Notes under the pieces: generated by a model
Told to the model about the DNA's origin: nothing
The model's input: the letters and a program-made list of their open reading frames with translations, nothing else
The model's database searches: none
Shown: piece after piece, positions 42,741 through 57,433 of the stretch
How the letters are laid out: every line of letters starts with the position of its first letter
Numbering within the stretch: the stretch's first letter is position 1
NCBI RefSeq assembly: GCF_910591885.1
Contig: NW_025963578.1
Coordinates: 310,001 to 374,000, forward strand
Reading direction: 5' to 3'
Source: Bombus terrestris
Lineage: Eukaryota > Arthropoda > Insecta > Hymenoptera > Apidae
DNA length: 64,000 nucleotides
Made by a program: the position numbers and the translations under genes

Positions 42741-44393
42741 GTGGGACACCGTTGGACACCGTTGGACATCGTTGGACACCGTTGGACACCGTGGGACACC
42801 GTTGGACACCGTTGGACATCGTTGGACACCGTGGGACAACGTGGGACAACGTGGGACAACGTGGGACACCGTGGGACAACGTGGGACAACGTGGGACAAC
42901 GTGGGACAACGTGGGACAACGTGGGACACCGTTGGACATCGTTGGACACCGTGGAACAACGTGGGACAACGTGGGACACCGTTGGACACCGTGGGACAAC
43001 GTGGGACAACGTGGGACACCGTTGGACACCGTTGGACATCGTTGGACTTCGTTGGACACCGTTGGACACCGTGGGACAACGTGGGACAACGTGGGACAAC
43101 GTGGGACACCGTTGGACATCGTTGGACACCGTGGGACAACGTGGGACAACGTGGGACAACGTGGGACAACGTGGGACAACGTGGGACACCGTGGGACAAC
43201 GTGGGACAACGTGGGACAACGTGGGACAACGTGGGACATCGTGGGACACCGTTGGACATCGTTGGACACCGTTGGACATCGTTGGACACCGTGGGACAAC
43301 GTGGGACAACGTGGGACAACGTGGGACACCGTTGGACATCGTTGGACACCGTTGGACATCGTTGGACACCGTGGGACAACGTGGGACAACGTGGGACAAC
43401 GTGGGACACCGTTGGACATCGTTGGACACCGTGGGACAACGTGGGACAACGTGGGACACCGTTGGACACCGTGGGACAACGTGGGACAACGTGGGACACC
43501 GTTGGACACCGTTGGACATCGTTGGACATCGTTGGACACCGTTGGACAACGTGGGACAACGTGGGACAACGTGGGACACCGTTGGACACCGTTGGACATC
43601 GTTGGACATCGTTGGACATCGTGGGACACCGTTGGACATCGTTGGAGACCGTTGGACATCGTTGGACACCGTGGGACAACGTGGGACAACGTGGGACAAC
43701 GTGGGACACCGTTGGACATCGTTGGACACCGTTGGACATCGTTGGACACCGTGGGACAACGTGGGACAACGTGGGACAACGTGGGACACCGTTGGACATC
43801 GTTGGACACCGTTGGACATCGTTGGACACCGTGGGACACCGTTGGACACCGTTGCACACCGTTGGACATCGGTGGACATCGTGGGACACCGTTGGACACC
43901 GTTGGACATCGTTGGACACCGTTGGACACCGTGGGACAACGTGGGACAACGTGGGACAACGTGGGACAACGTGGGACAACGTGGGACAACGTGGGACAAC
44001 GTGGGACACCGTTGGACACCGTGGGACACCGTTGGACAACGTGGGACAACGTGGGACAACGTGGGACAACGTGGGACACCGTTGGACACCGTGGGACACC
44101 GTTGGACAACGTGGGACACCGTTGGACAACGTGGGACACCGTTGGACACCGTGGGACACCGTGGGACAACGTGGGACAACGTGGGACAACGTGGGACAAC
44201 GTGGGACAACGTGGGACAACGTGGGACAACGTGGGACAACGTGGGACAACGTGGGACAACGTGGGACAACGTGGGACAACGTGGGACAACGTAGGACACC
44301 GTTGGACACCGTGGGACACCGTTGGACAACGTGGGACAACGTGGGACAACGTGGGACAACGTGGGACAACGTGGGACACCGTTGGACACCGTG

Positions 44394-44803
44394 GGGCACC
44401 GTTGGACACCGTTGGACATCGTTGGACACCGTGGGACAACGTCGGACAACGTGGGACAACGTGGGAAACCATGGAACAACGTGGGACAACGTGGGACAAC
44501 GTGGGACAACGTGGGACAACGTGGGACACCGTTGGACATCGTTGGACACCGTGGGACAACGTGGGACAACGTGGGACAACGTGGGACACCGTTGGACACC
44601 GTGGGACACCGTTGGACAACGTGGGACAACGTAGGACAACGTGGGACAACGTGGGACACCGTTGGACATCGTTGGACAACGTTGGACATCGTGGGACAAC
44701 GTGGGACAACGTGGGACAACGTGGGACAACGTGGGACACCGTTGGACACCGTGGGACACCCTTGGAGACCGTTGGACACCGTGGGACACCGTTGGACACC
44801 GCT
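44394..44803. repeat. Marker cassette 10 (subtype III)
   Basis: 410 bp, 3,070 bp after cassette 9 and at offset +15,440 from cassette 6. All subtype III markers are present. Confidence 0.86.
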
Positions 44804-46143
44804 GGACATCGTTGGACACCGTGGGACAACGTGGGACAACGTGGGACAACGTGGGACAACGTGGGACAACGTGGGACAACGTGGGACAACGTGGGACAAC
44901 GTGGGACAACGTGGGACAACGTGGGACAACGTGGGACACCGTTGGACATCGTTGGACACCGTGGGACAACGTGGGGCAACGTGGGACACCGTTGGACATC
45001 GTTGGACACCGTGGGACAACGTGGGACAACGTGGGAAACCATGGAACAACGTGGGACAACGTGGGACAACGTGGGACAACGTGGGACAACGTGGGACACC
45101 GTTGGACATCGTTGGACACCGTGGGACAACGTGGGACAACGTGGGACACCGTTGGACACCGTTGGACATCGTTGGACATCGTTGGACACCGTTGGACACC
45201 GTTGGACACCGTTGGACAACGTGGGACAACGTGGGACAACGTGGGACAACGTGGGACAACGTGGGACAACGTGGGACAACGTGGGACAACGTGGGACAAC
45301 GTGGGACAACGTGGGACAACGTGGGACAACGTGGGACAACGTGGGACAACGTGGGACAACGTGGGACAACGTGGGACAACGTGGGACACCGTTGGACATC
45401 GTTGGACACCGTGGGACAACGTGGGACAACGTGGGACACCGTTGGACACCGTTGGACATCGTTGGACATCGTTGGACATCGTGGGACACCGTTGGACATC
45501 GTTGGACATCGTTGGACACCGTTGGACATCGTTGGACATCGTTGGACAGCGTTGGACACCGTTGGACACCGTTGGACACCGTTGGACACCGTTGGACACC
45601 GTTGGACACCGTTGGACATCGGTGGACATTGTGGGACACCGTTGGACACCGTTGGACATCGTTGGACACCGTTGGACACCGTGGGACACCGTTGGACACC
45701 GTTGGACATCGTTGGACACCGTGGGACAACGTGGGACAACGTGGGAAACCATGGAACAACGTGGGACAACGTGGGACAACGTGGGACAACGTGGGACAAC
45801 GTGGGACAACGTGGGACAACGTGGGACAACGTGGGACAACGTGGGACAACGTGGGACATCGTGGGACAACGTGGGACACCGTGGGACACCGTTGGACACC
45901 GTTGGACACCGTTGGACATCGGTGGACATCGTGGGACACCGTTGGACACCGTTGGACATCGTTGGACACCGTTGGACACCGTGGGACAACGTGGGACAAC
46001 GTGGGACAACGTGGGACAACGTGGGACAACGTGGGACAACGTAGGACACCGTTGGACACCGTGGGACACCGTTGGACAACGTGGGACAACGTGGGACAAC
46101 GTGGGACAACGTGGGACATCGTGGGACACCGTTGGACACCGTG

Positions 46144-46553
46144 GGGCACCGTTGGACACCGTTGGACATCGTTGGACACCGTGGGACAACGTCGGACAAC
46201 GTGGGACAACGTGGGAAACCATGGAACAACGTGGGACAACGTGGGACAACGTGGGACAACGTGGGACAACGTGGGACACCGTTGGACATCGTTGGACACC
46301 GTGGGACAACGTGGGACAACGTGGGACAACGTGGGACACCGTTGGACACCGTGGGACACCGTTGGACAACGTGGGACAACGTAGGACAACGTGGGACAAC
46401 GTGGGACACCGTTGGACATCGTTGGACAACGTTGGACATCGTGGGACAACGTGGGACAACGTGGGACAACGTGGGACAACGTGGGACACCGTTGGACACC
46501 GTGGGACACCCTTGGACACCGTTGGACACCGTGGGACACCGTTGGACACCGTT
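46144..46553. repeat. Marker cassette 11 (hybrid II/III)
   Basis: 410 bp. It has AACGTT before the E unit, as in subtype III, but CCCTTGGACACC, as in subtype II, and GGACACCGTT in place of the closing GGACACCGCT. It sits at the end of block 2, where block 1 is interrupted, so it is a candidate recombination product. A second CCATGG doublet follows at 46,604. Confidence 0.83.
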
Positions 46554-47210
46554 GGACATCGTTGGACACCGTGGGACAACGTCGGACAACGTGGGACAAC
46601 GTGGGAAACCATGGAACAACGTGGGACAACGTGGGACAACGTGGGACATCGTGGGACACCGTTGGACATCGTTGGACACCGTGGGACAACGTGGGACAAC
46701 GTGGGACAACGTGGGACACCGTTGGACACCGTGGGACACCGTTGGACAACGTGGGACAACGTAGGACAACGTGGGACAACGTGGGACACCGTTGGACATC
46801 GTTGGACAACGTGGGACATCGTGGGACAACGTGGGACAACGTGGGACAACGTGGGACACCGTTGGACACCGTGGGACACCGTTGGACACCGTTGGACACC
46901 GTGGGACACCGTTGGACACCGCTGGACATCGTTGGACACCGTGGGACAACGTTGGACATCGTTGGACATCGTGGGACACCGTTGGACATCGTTGGACATC
47001 GTTGGACACCGTTGGACATCGTTGGACATCGTTGGACATCGTTGGACACCGTTGGACACCGTTGGACACCGTTGGACACCGTTGGACACCGTTGGACACC
47101 GTTGGACATCGGTGGACATCGTGGGACACCGTTGGACACCGTTGGACATCGTTGGACACCGTTGGACACCGTGGGACACCGTTGGACACCGTTGGACATC
47201 GTTGGACACC

Positions 47211-47830
47211 GTGGGACAACGTGGGACAACGTGGGAAACCATGGAACAACGTGGGACAACGTGGGACAACGTGGGACAACGTGGGACAACGTGGGACACC
47301 GTTGGACATCGTTGGACACCGTGGGACAACGTTGGACATCGTTGGACACCGTTGGACATCGTTGGACACCGTGGGACATCGGTGGACATCGTGGGACACC
47401 GTTGGACACCGTTGGACATCGTTGGACACCGTTGGACACCGTGGGACAACGTGGGACAACGTGGGACAACGTGGGACAACGTGGGACAACGTGGGACACC
47501 GTTGGACATCGTTGGACACCGTGGGACAACGTGGGACAACGTGGGAAACCATGGAACAACGTGGGACAACGTGGGACAACGTGGGACAACGTGGGACAAC
47601 GTGGGACACCGTTGGACATCGTTGGACACCGTGGGACAACGTTGGACATCGTTGGACACCGTTGGACATCGTTGGACACCGTGGGACATCGGTGGACATC
47701 GTGGGACACCGTTGGACACCGTTGGACATCGTTGGACACCGTTGGACACCGTGGGACAACGTGGGACAACGTGGGACAACGTGGGACAACGTGGGACAAC
47801 GTGGGACAACGTGGGACACCGTTGGACACC
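47211..47830. repeat. Local 310-bp tandem duplication
   Basis: CCATGG doublets at 47,234 and 47,544 mark two 31-unit copies with the same order: doublet, A run, B-C-D, F, C-B-C-D, GGACATCGGT, E, B-B-C-B-D and A units. It is absent as a duplication at the matching place near 31.6 kb, so it arose after the blocks separated. Confidence 0.8.
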
Positions 47831-49233
47831 GTGGGACACCGTTGGACAACGTGGGACAACGTGGGACAACGTGGGACAACGTGGGACAACGTGGGACAAC
47901 GTGGGACAACGTGGGACAACGTGGGACAACGTGGGACATCGTGGGACAACGTGGGACAACGTGGGACAACGTGGGACAACGTGGGACAACGTGGGACACC
48001 GTTGGACAACCTGGGACACCGTTGGACATCGTTGGACACCGTGGGACAACGTGGGACAACGTGGGACAACGTGGGACACCGTTGGACACCGTGGGACACC
48101 GTTGGACACCGTTGGACATCGTTGGACACCGTGGGACAACGTGGGACAACGTGGGACAACGTGGGACAACGTGGGAAACCATGGAACGACGTGGGACAAC
48201 GTGGGACAACGTGGGACAACGTGGGACAACGTGGGACACCGTTGGACATCGTTGGACACCGTGGGACAACGTGGGACAACGTGGGACACCGTTGGACACC
48301 GTTGGACATCGTTGGACATCGTTGGACACCGTTGGACACCGTTGGACACCGTTGGACACCGTGGGACAACGTGGGACAACGTGGGACAACGTGGGACAAC
48401 GTGGGACAACGTGGGACAACGTGGGACAACGTGGGACAACGTGGGACAACGTGGGACAACGTGGGACAACGTGGGACAACGTGGGACATCGTGGGACACC
48501 GTTGGACAACGTGGGACACCGTTGGACATCGTTGGACACCGTGGGACAACGTGGGACAACGTGGGACAACGTGGGACAACGTGGGACAACGTGGGACAAC
48601 GTGGGACACCGTTGGACACCGTGGGACACCGTTGGACATCGTTGGACACCGTTGGACATCGTTGGACACCGTGGGACAACGTGGGACAACGTGGGACAAC
48701 GTGGGACACCGTTGGACATCGTTGGACACCGTTGGACATCGTTGGACACCGTGGGACAACGTGGGACAACGTGGGACAACGTGGGACACCGTTGGACATC
48801 GTTGGACACCGTTGGACATCGTTGGACACCGTGGGACAACGTGGGACACCGTTGGACACCGTTGGACATCGTTGGACAACGTGGGACACCGTTGGACACC
48901 GTTGGACACCGTGGGACAACGTGGGACAACGTGGGACAACGTGGGACAACGTGGGACAACGTGGGACAACGTGGGACAACGTGGGACAACGTGGGACAAC
49001 GTGGGACAACGTGGGACACCGTTGGACACCGTTGGACATCGTTGGACACCGTTGGACACCGTGGGACAACGTGGGACAACGTGGGACAACGTGGGACAAC
49101 GTGGGACAACGTGGGACAACGTGGGACAACGTGGGACACCGTTGGACACCGTGGGACACCGTTGGACAACGTGGAACAACGTGGGACAACGTGGGACAAC
49201 GTGGGACAACGTGGGACACCGTTGGACACCGTG

Positions 49234-49643
49234 GGGCACCGTTGGACACCGTTGGACATCGTTGGACACCGTGGGACAACGTCGGACAACGTGGGACAAC
49301 GTGGGAAACCATGGAACAACGTGGGACAACGTGGGACAACGTGGGACAACGTGGGACAACGTGGGACACCGTTGGACATCGTTGGACACCGTGGGACAAC
49401 GTGGGACAACGTGGGACAACGTGGGACACCGTTGGACACCGTGGGACACCGTTGGACAACGTGGGACAACGTAGGACAACGTGGGACAACGTGGGACACC
49501 GTTGGACATCGTTGGACAACGTGGGACATCGTGGGACAACGTGGGACAACGTGGGACAACGTGGGACAACGTGGGACACCGTTGGACACCGTGGGACACC
49601 CTTGGACACCGTTGGACACCGTGGGACACCGTTGGACACCGCT
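49234..49643. repeat. Marker cassette 12 (subtype II)
   Basis: 410 bp, at offset +14,220 from cassette 8 and 3,090 bp after cassette 11. CCCTTGGACACC is present without the GAG change, with a GTAGG marker near 49,473. Confidence 0.85.
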
Positions 49644-50453
49644 GGACATCGTTGGACACCGTGGGACAACGTGGGACAACGTGGGACAACGTGGGACAAC
49701 GTGGGACAACGTGGGACAACGTGGGACAACGTGGGACAACGTGGGACAACGTGGGACAACGTGGGACAACGTGGGACATCGTGGGACAACGTGAGACAAC
49801 GTGGGACAACGTGGGACAACGTGGGACAACGTGGGACAACGTGGGACAACGTGGGACAACGTGGGACATCGTGGGACAACGTGGGACAACGTGGGACAAC
49901 GTGGGACAACGTGGGACAACGTGGGACACCGTTGGACAACGTGGGACACCGTTGGACATCGTTGGACACCGTGGGACAATGTGGGACAACGTGGGACAAC
50001 GTGGGACACCGTTGGACACCGTTGGACATCGTTGGACATCGTTGGACATCGTGGGACACCGTTGGACATCGTTGGACACCGTTGGACATCGTTGGACACC
50101 GTGGGACAACGTGGGACAACGTGGGACAACGTGGGACACCGTTGGACATCGTTGGACACCGTTGGACATCGTTGGACACCGTGGGACACCGTTGGACACC
50201 GTTGGACACCGTTGGACATCGGTGGACATCGTGGGACACCGTTGGACACCGTTGGACATCGTTGGACACCGTTGGACACCGTGGGACAACGTGGGACAAC
50301 GTGGGACAACGTGGGACAACGTGGGACAACGTGGGACAACGTGGGACAACGTGGGACACCGTTGGACACCGTGGGACACCGTTGGACAACGTGGGACAAC
50401 GTGGGACAACGTGGGACAACGTGGGACAACGTGGGACACCGTTGGACACCGTG

Positions 50454-50853
50454 GGGCACCGTTGGACACCGTTGGACATCGTTGGACACCGTGGGACAAC
50501 GTCGGACAACGTGGGACAACGTGGGAAACCATGGAACAACGTGGGACAACGTGGGACAACGTGGGACAACGTGGGACACCGTTGGACATCGTTGGACACC
50601 GTGGGACAACGTGGGACAACGTGGGACAACGTGGGACACCGTTGGACACCGTGGGACACCGTTGGACAACGTGGGACAACGTAGGACAACGTGGGACAAC
50701 GTGGGACACCGTTGGACATCGTTGGACAACGTGGGACATCGTGGGACAACGTGGGACAACGTGGGACAACGTGGGACAACGTGGGACACCGTTGGACACC
50801 GTGGGACACCCTTGGACACCGTTGGACACCGTGGGACACCGTTGGACACCGCT
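50454..50853. repeat. Marker cassette 13 (subtype II, 400 bp)
   Basis: It lies only 1,220 bp after cassette 12. At the corresponding place in blocks 1 and 2 (21,212 and 36,244) only the first half of the cassette occurs, without GTAGG. This copy was therefore completed by exchange with another cassette. GGACAGCGTG follows it near 50,874. Confidence 0.82.
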
Positions 50854-53090
50854 GGACATCGTTGGACAGCGTGGGACAACGTGGGACAACGTGGGACAAC
50901 GTGGGACAACGTGGGACAACGTGGGACAACGTGGGACAACGTGGGACAACGTGGGACAACGTGGGACAACGTGGGACAACGTGGGACACCGTTGGACATC
51001 GTTGGACACCGTGGGACAACGTGGGACAACGTGGGACACCGTTGGACATCGTTGGACACCGTGGGACAACGTGGGACAACGTGGGACACCGTTGGACACC
51101 GTGGGACAACGTGGGACATCGTGGGACACCGTTGGACACCGTTGGACATCGTTGGACATCGTTGGACACCGTTGGACACCGTTGGACACCGTTGGACATC
51201 GTGGGACAACGTGGGACAACGTGGGACAACGTGGGACAACGTGGGACAACGTGGGACAACGTGGGACAACGTGGGACAACGTGGGACATCGTGGGACACC
51301 GTTGGACATCGTTGGACACCGTTGGACATCGTTGGACACCGTGGGACAACGTGGGACAACGTGGGACAACGTGGGACACCGTTGGACATCGTTGGACACC
51401 GTTGGACATCGTTGGACACCGTGGGACAACGTGGGACAACGTGGGACAACGTGGGACACCGTTGGACATCGTTGGACACCGTGGGACAACGTGGGACAAC
51501 GTGGGACACCGTTGGACACCGTGGGACAACGTGGGACAACGTGGGACAACGTGGGACACCGTTGGACATCGTTGGACACCGTGGGACAACGTGGGACAAC
51601 GTGGGACAACGTGGGACACCGTTGGACATCGTTGGACACCGTTGGACAACGTGGGACAACGTGGGACACCGTTGGACATCGTTGGACAACGTGGGACATC
51701 GTGGGACAACGTGGGACAACGTGGGACAACGTGGGACAACGTGGGACACCGTTGGACACCGTGGGACACCCTTGGACACCGTTGGACACCGTGGGACACC
51801 GTTGGACACCGCTGGACATCGTTGGACACCGTGGGACAACGTGGGACAACGTGGGACAACGTGGGACAACGTGGGACAACGTGGGACAACGTGGGACAAC
51901 GTGGGACAACGTGGGACAACGTGGGACAACGTGGGACAACGTGGGACAACGTGGGACACCGTTGGACATCGTTGGACACCGTGGGACAACGTGGGACAAC
52001 GTGGGACACCGTTGGACACCGTTGGACATCGTTGGACATCGTTGGACATCGTGGGACACCGTTGGACATCGTTGGACATCGTTGGACACCGTTGGACATC
52101 GTTGGACATCGTTGGACAGCGTTGGACACCGTTGGACACCGTTGGACACCGTTGGACACCGTTGGACACCGTTGGACACCGTTGGACATCGGTGGACATC
52201 GTGGGACACCGTTGGACACCGTTGGACATCGTTGGACACCGTTGGACACCGTGGGACACCGTTGGACACCGTTGGACATCGTTGGACACCGTGGGACAAC
52301 GTGGGACAACGTGGGAAACCATGGAACAACGTGGGACAACGTGGGACAACGTGGGACAACGTGGGACAACGTGGGACAACGTGGGACAACGTGGGACACC
52401 GTTGGACATCGTTGGACACCGTGGGACAACGTGGGACAACGTGGGACACCGTTGGACACCGTGGGACAACGTGGGACAACGTGGGACACCGTTGGACACC
52501 GTTGGACATCGTTGGACATCGTTGGACACCGTTGGACACCGTTGGACACCGTTGGACACCGTGGGACAACGTGGGACAACGTGGGACAACGTGGGACAAC
52601 GTGGGACAGCGTGGGACAACGTGGGACAACGTGGGACAACGTGGGACAACGTGGGACAACGTGGGACATCGTGGGACACCGTTGGACATCGTTGGACACC
52701 GTGGGACAACGTGGGACAACGTGGGACAACGTGGGACACCGTTGGACATCGTTGGACACCGTTGGACATCGTTGGACACCGTGGGACAACGTGGGACAAC
52801 GTGGGACAACGTGGGACACCGTTGGACATCGTTGGACACCGTGGGACAACGTGGGACAACGTGGGACACCGTTGGACACCGTGGGACAACGTGGGACAAC
52901 GTGGGACACCGTTGGACACCGTTGGACATCGTTGGACATCGTTGGACACCGTTGGACACCGTTGGACACCGTTGGACACCGTGGGACAACGTGGGACAAC
53001 GTGGGACAACGTGGGACAACGTGGGACAACGTGGGACAACGTGGGACAACGTGGGACAACGTGGGACAACGTGGGACATCGTGGGACAAC

Positions 53091-55760
53091 GTGGGAGAAC
53101 GTGGGACAACGTGGGACAACGTGGGACAACGTGGGACAACGTGGGACAACGTGGGACAACGTGGGACAACGTGGGACATCGTGGGACAACGTGGGACAAC
53201 GTGGGACAACGTGGGACAACGTGGGACAACGTGGGACACCGTTGGACAACGTGGGACACCGTTGGACAACGTGGGACACCGTTGGACATCGTTGGACACC
53301 GTGGGACAACGTGGGACAACGTGGGACACCGTTGGACACCGTGGGACAACGTGGGACAACGTGGGACACCGTTGGACACCGTTGGACATCGTTGGACATC
53401 GTTGGACACCGTTGGACAACGTGGGACAACGTGGGACAACGTGGGACACCGTTGGACACCGTTGGACATCGTTGGACATCGTTGGACATCGTGGGACACC
53501 GTTGGACATCGTTGGACACCGTTGGACATCGTTGGACACCGTGGGACAACGTGGGACAACGTGGGACAACGTGGGACACCGTTGGACATCGTTGGACACC
53601 GTTGGACATCGTTGGACATCGTTGGACACCGTTGGACAACGTGGGACAACGTGGGACAACGTGGGACACCGTTGGACACCGTTGGACATCGTTGGACATC
53701 GTTGGACATCGTGGGACACCGTTGGACATCGTTGGACACCGTTGGACATCGTTGGACACCGTGGGACAACGTGGGACAACGTGGGACAACGTGGGACACC
53801 GTTGGACATCGTTGGACACCGTTGGACATCGTTGGACACCGTGGGACAACGTGGGACACCGTTGGACATCGTTGGACACCGTGGGACATCGTTGGACACC
53901 GTGGGACAACGTGGGACAACGTGGGACAACGTGGGACACCGTTGGACAACGTGGGACAACGTGGGACATCGTTGGACACCGTGGGACAACGTGGGACAAC
54001 GTGGGACAACGTGGGACACCGTTGGACATCGTTGGACACCGTGGGACAACGTGGGACAACGTGGGACACCGTTGGACACCGTGGGACAACGTGGGACAAC
54101 GTGGGACACCGTTGGACACCGTTGGACATCGTTGGACATCGTTGGACACCGTTGGACACCGTTGGACACCGTTGGACACCGTGGGACAACGTGGGACAAC
54201 GTGGCACAACGTGGGACAACGTGGGACAACGTGGGACAACGTGGGACAACGTGGGACAACGTGGGACATCGTGGGACAACGTGGGAGAACGTGGGACAAC
54301 GTGGGACAACGTGGGACAACGTGGGACAACGTGGGACAACGTGGGACAACGTGGGACAACGTGGGACATCGTGGGACAACGTGGGACAACGTGGGACAAC
54401 GTGGGACAACGTGGGACAACGTGGGACACCGTTGGACAACGTGGGACACCGTTGGACAACGTGGGACACCGTTGGACATCGTTGGACACCGTGGGACAAC
54501 GTGGGACAACGTGGGACACCGTTGGACACCGTGGGACAACGTGGGACAACGTGGGACACCGTTGGACACCGTTGGACATCGTTGGACATCGTTGGACACC
54601 GTTGGACAACGTGGGACAACGTGGGACAACGTGGGACACCGTTGGACACCGTTGGACATCGTTGGACATCGTTGGACATCGTGGGACACCGTTGGACATC
54701 GTTGGACACCGTTGGACATCGTTGGACACCGTGGGACAACGTGGGACAACGTGGGACAACGTGGGACACCGTTGGACATCGTTGGACACCGTTGGACATC
54801 GTTGGACATCGTTGGACACCGTTGGACAACGTGGGACAACGTGGGACAACGTGGGACACCGTTGGACACCGTTGGACATCGTTGGACATCGTTGGACATC
54901 GTGGGACACCGTTGGACATCGTTGGACACCGTTGGACATCGTTGGACACCGTGGGACAACGTGGGACAACGTGGGACAACGTGGGACACCGTTGGACATC
55001 GTTGGACACCGTTGGACATCGTTGGACACCGTGGGACAACGTGGGACACCGTTGGACATCGTTGGACACCGTGGGACATCGTTGGACACCGTGGGACAAC
55101 GTGGGACAACGTGGGACAACGTGGGACACCGTTGGACAACGTGGGACAACGTGGGACAACGTGGGACAACGTGGGACAACGTGGGACAACGTGGGACAAC
55201 GTGGGACATCGTGGGACAACGTGGGAGAACGTGGGACAACGTGGGACAACGTGGGACAACGTGGGACAACGTGGGACAACGTGGGACAACGTGGGACAAC
55301 GTGGGACATCGTGGGACAACGTGGGACAACGTGGGACAACGTGGGACAACGTGGGACAACGTGGGACACCGTTGGACAACGTGGGACACCGTTGGACAAC
55401 GTGGGACACCGTTGGACATCGTTGGACACCGTGGGACAACGTGGGACAACGTGGGACACCGTTGGACACCGTGGGACAACGTGGGACACCGTGGGACACC
55501 GTTGGACACCGTTGGACATCGTTGGACAACGTTGGACACCGTTGGACAACGTGGGACAACGTGGGACAACGTGGGACACCGTTGGACACCGTTGGACATC
55601 GTTGGACATCGTTGGACATCGTGGGACACCGTTGGACATCGTTGGACACCGTTGGACATCGTTGGACACCGTGGGACAACGTGGGACAACGTGGGACAAC
55701 GTGGGACACCGTTGGACATCGTTGGACACCGTTGGACATCGTTGGACACCGTGGGACAAC
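53091..55760. repeat. Threefold amplification of a 0.9-1.2 kb segment
   Basis: The marker GGAGAACGTG occurs at about 53,094, 54,284 and 55,224, each time starting the same course: an A run with an E unit, B-A-B-A-B-C-D, then B/C blocks. The first two copies are 1,190 bp apart and align unit for unit where I compared them. The third starts 940 bp later and diverges after about 0.5 kb. Blocks 1 and 2 have one copy each (23.64 and 38.67 kb). Further single copies start at about 59.14 and 63.60 kb. Confidence 0.78.
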
Positions 55761-55860
55761 GTGGGACAACGTGGGACACCGTGGGACACCGTTGGACATC
55801 GTTGGACACCGTTGGACATCGTTGGACACCGTGGGACACCGTTGGACACCGTTGCACACC

Positions 55861-56200
55861 GTTGGACATCGGTGGACATCGTGGGACACCGTTGGACACC
55901 GTTGGACATCGTTGGACACCGTTGGACACCGTGGGACAACGTGGGACAACGTGGGACAACGTGGGACACCGTTGGACAACGTGGGACAACGTAGGACACC
56001 GTTGGACACCGTTGGACACCGTTGGACACCGTTGGACACCGTTGGACACCGTTGGACATCGGTGGACATCGGTGGACATCGGTGGACATCGTGGGACAAC
56101 GTTGGACACCGTTGGACATCGTTGGACATCGTTGGACAGCGTTGGACACCGTTGGACACCGTTGGACACCGTTGGACACCGTTGGACACCGTTGGACACC
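55861..56200. repeat. 330-bp segment, block-3 copy 1
   Basis: It aligns with 39,311-39,640 at offset +16,550, with GTAGGACACC near 55,993, three GGACATCGGT units in a row and GGACAGCGTT. It has one more B unit than the block-2 copy. Confidence 0.78.
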
Positions 56201-57433
56201 GTTGGACATCGGTGGACATCGTGGGACACCGTTGGACACCGTTGGACATCGTTGGACACCGTTGGACACCGTGGGACACCGTTGGACACCGTTGGACATC
56301 GTTGGACACCGTGGGACAACGTGGGACAACGTGGGAAACCATGGAACAACGTGGGACAACGTGGGACAACGTGGGACAACGTGGGACAACGTGGGACAAC
56401 GTGGGACAACGTGGGACACCGTTGGACATCGTTGGACACCGTGGGACAACGTGGGACAACGTGGGACACCGTTGGACACCGTGGGACAACGTGGGACAAC
56501 GTGGGACACCGTTGGACACCGTTGGACATCGTTGGACTTCGTTGGACACCGTTGGACACCGTGGGACAACGTGGGACAACGTGGGACAACGTGGGACACC
56601 GTTGGACAACGTGGGACAACGTGGGACACCGTTGGACATCGTTGGACACCGTGGGACAACGTGGGACAACGTGGGACAACGTGGGACAACGTGGGACAAC
56701 GTGGGACAACGTGGGACAACGTGGGACAACGTGGGACAACGTGGGACAACGTGGGACATCGTGGGACACCGTTGGACATCGTTGGACACCGTTGGACATC
56801 GTTGGACACCGTGGGACAACGTGGGACAACGTGGGACAACGTGGGACACCGTTGGACATCGTTGGACACCGTTGGACATCGTTGGACACCGTGGGACAAC
56901 GTGGGACAACGTGGGACAACGTGGGACACCGTTGGACATCGTTGGACACCGTGGGACAACGTGGGACAACGTGGGACAACGTGGGACACCGTTGGACATC
57001 GTTGGACACCGTTGGACATCGTTGGACACCGTGGGACAACGTGGGACAACGTGGGACAACGTGGAACACCGTTGGACATCGTTGGACACCGTTGGACATC
57101 GTTGGACACCGTGGGACACCGTTGGACACCGTTGCACACCGTTGGACATCGGTGGACATCGTGGGACACCGTTGGACACCGTTGGACATCGTTGGACACC
57201 GTTGGATACCGTGGGACAACGTGGGACAACGAGGGACAACGTGGGACAACGTGGGACAACGTGGGACAACGTGGGACACCGTTGGACACCGTGGGACACC
57301 GTTGGACAACGTGGGACAACGTGGGACAACGTGGGACAACGTGGGACACCGTTGGACACCGTTGGACAACGTGGGACAACGTGGGACAACGTGGGACAAC
57401 GTGGGACAACGTGGGACACCGTTGGACACCGTG

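Larger units (their letters stand above)
31031..46460. repeat. 15-kb higher-order repeat, block 2
   Basis: Direct tandem copy of block 1, about 15.4 kb. Differences noted: one fewer A unit near 31.9 kb, two units retained at 38.88 kb that block 1 lost, a 330-bp insertion at 39,311-39,640 and a net 50-60 bp further on. The right end corresponds to about 31,030 of block 1. The sequence here continues normally through a cassette, while block 1 is cut by the junction. Near-identity over 15 kb implies a recent duplication, or an assembly duplication. No gene lies inside. Confidence 0.83.
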
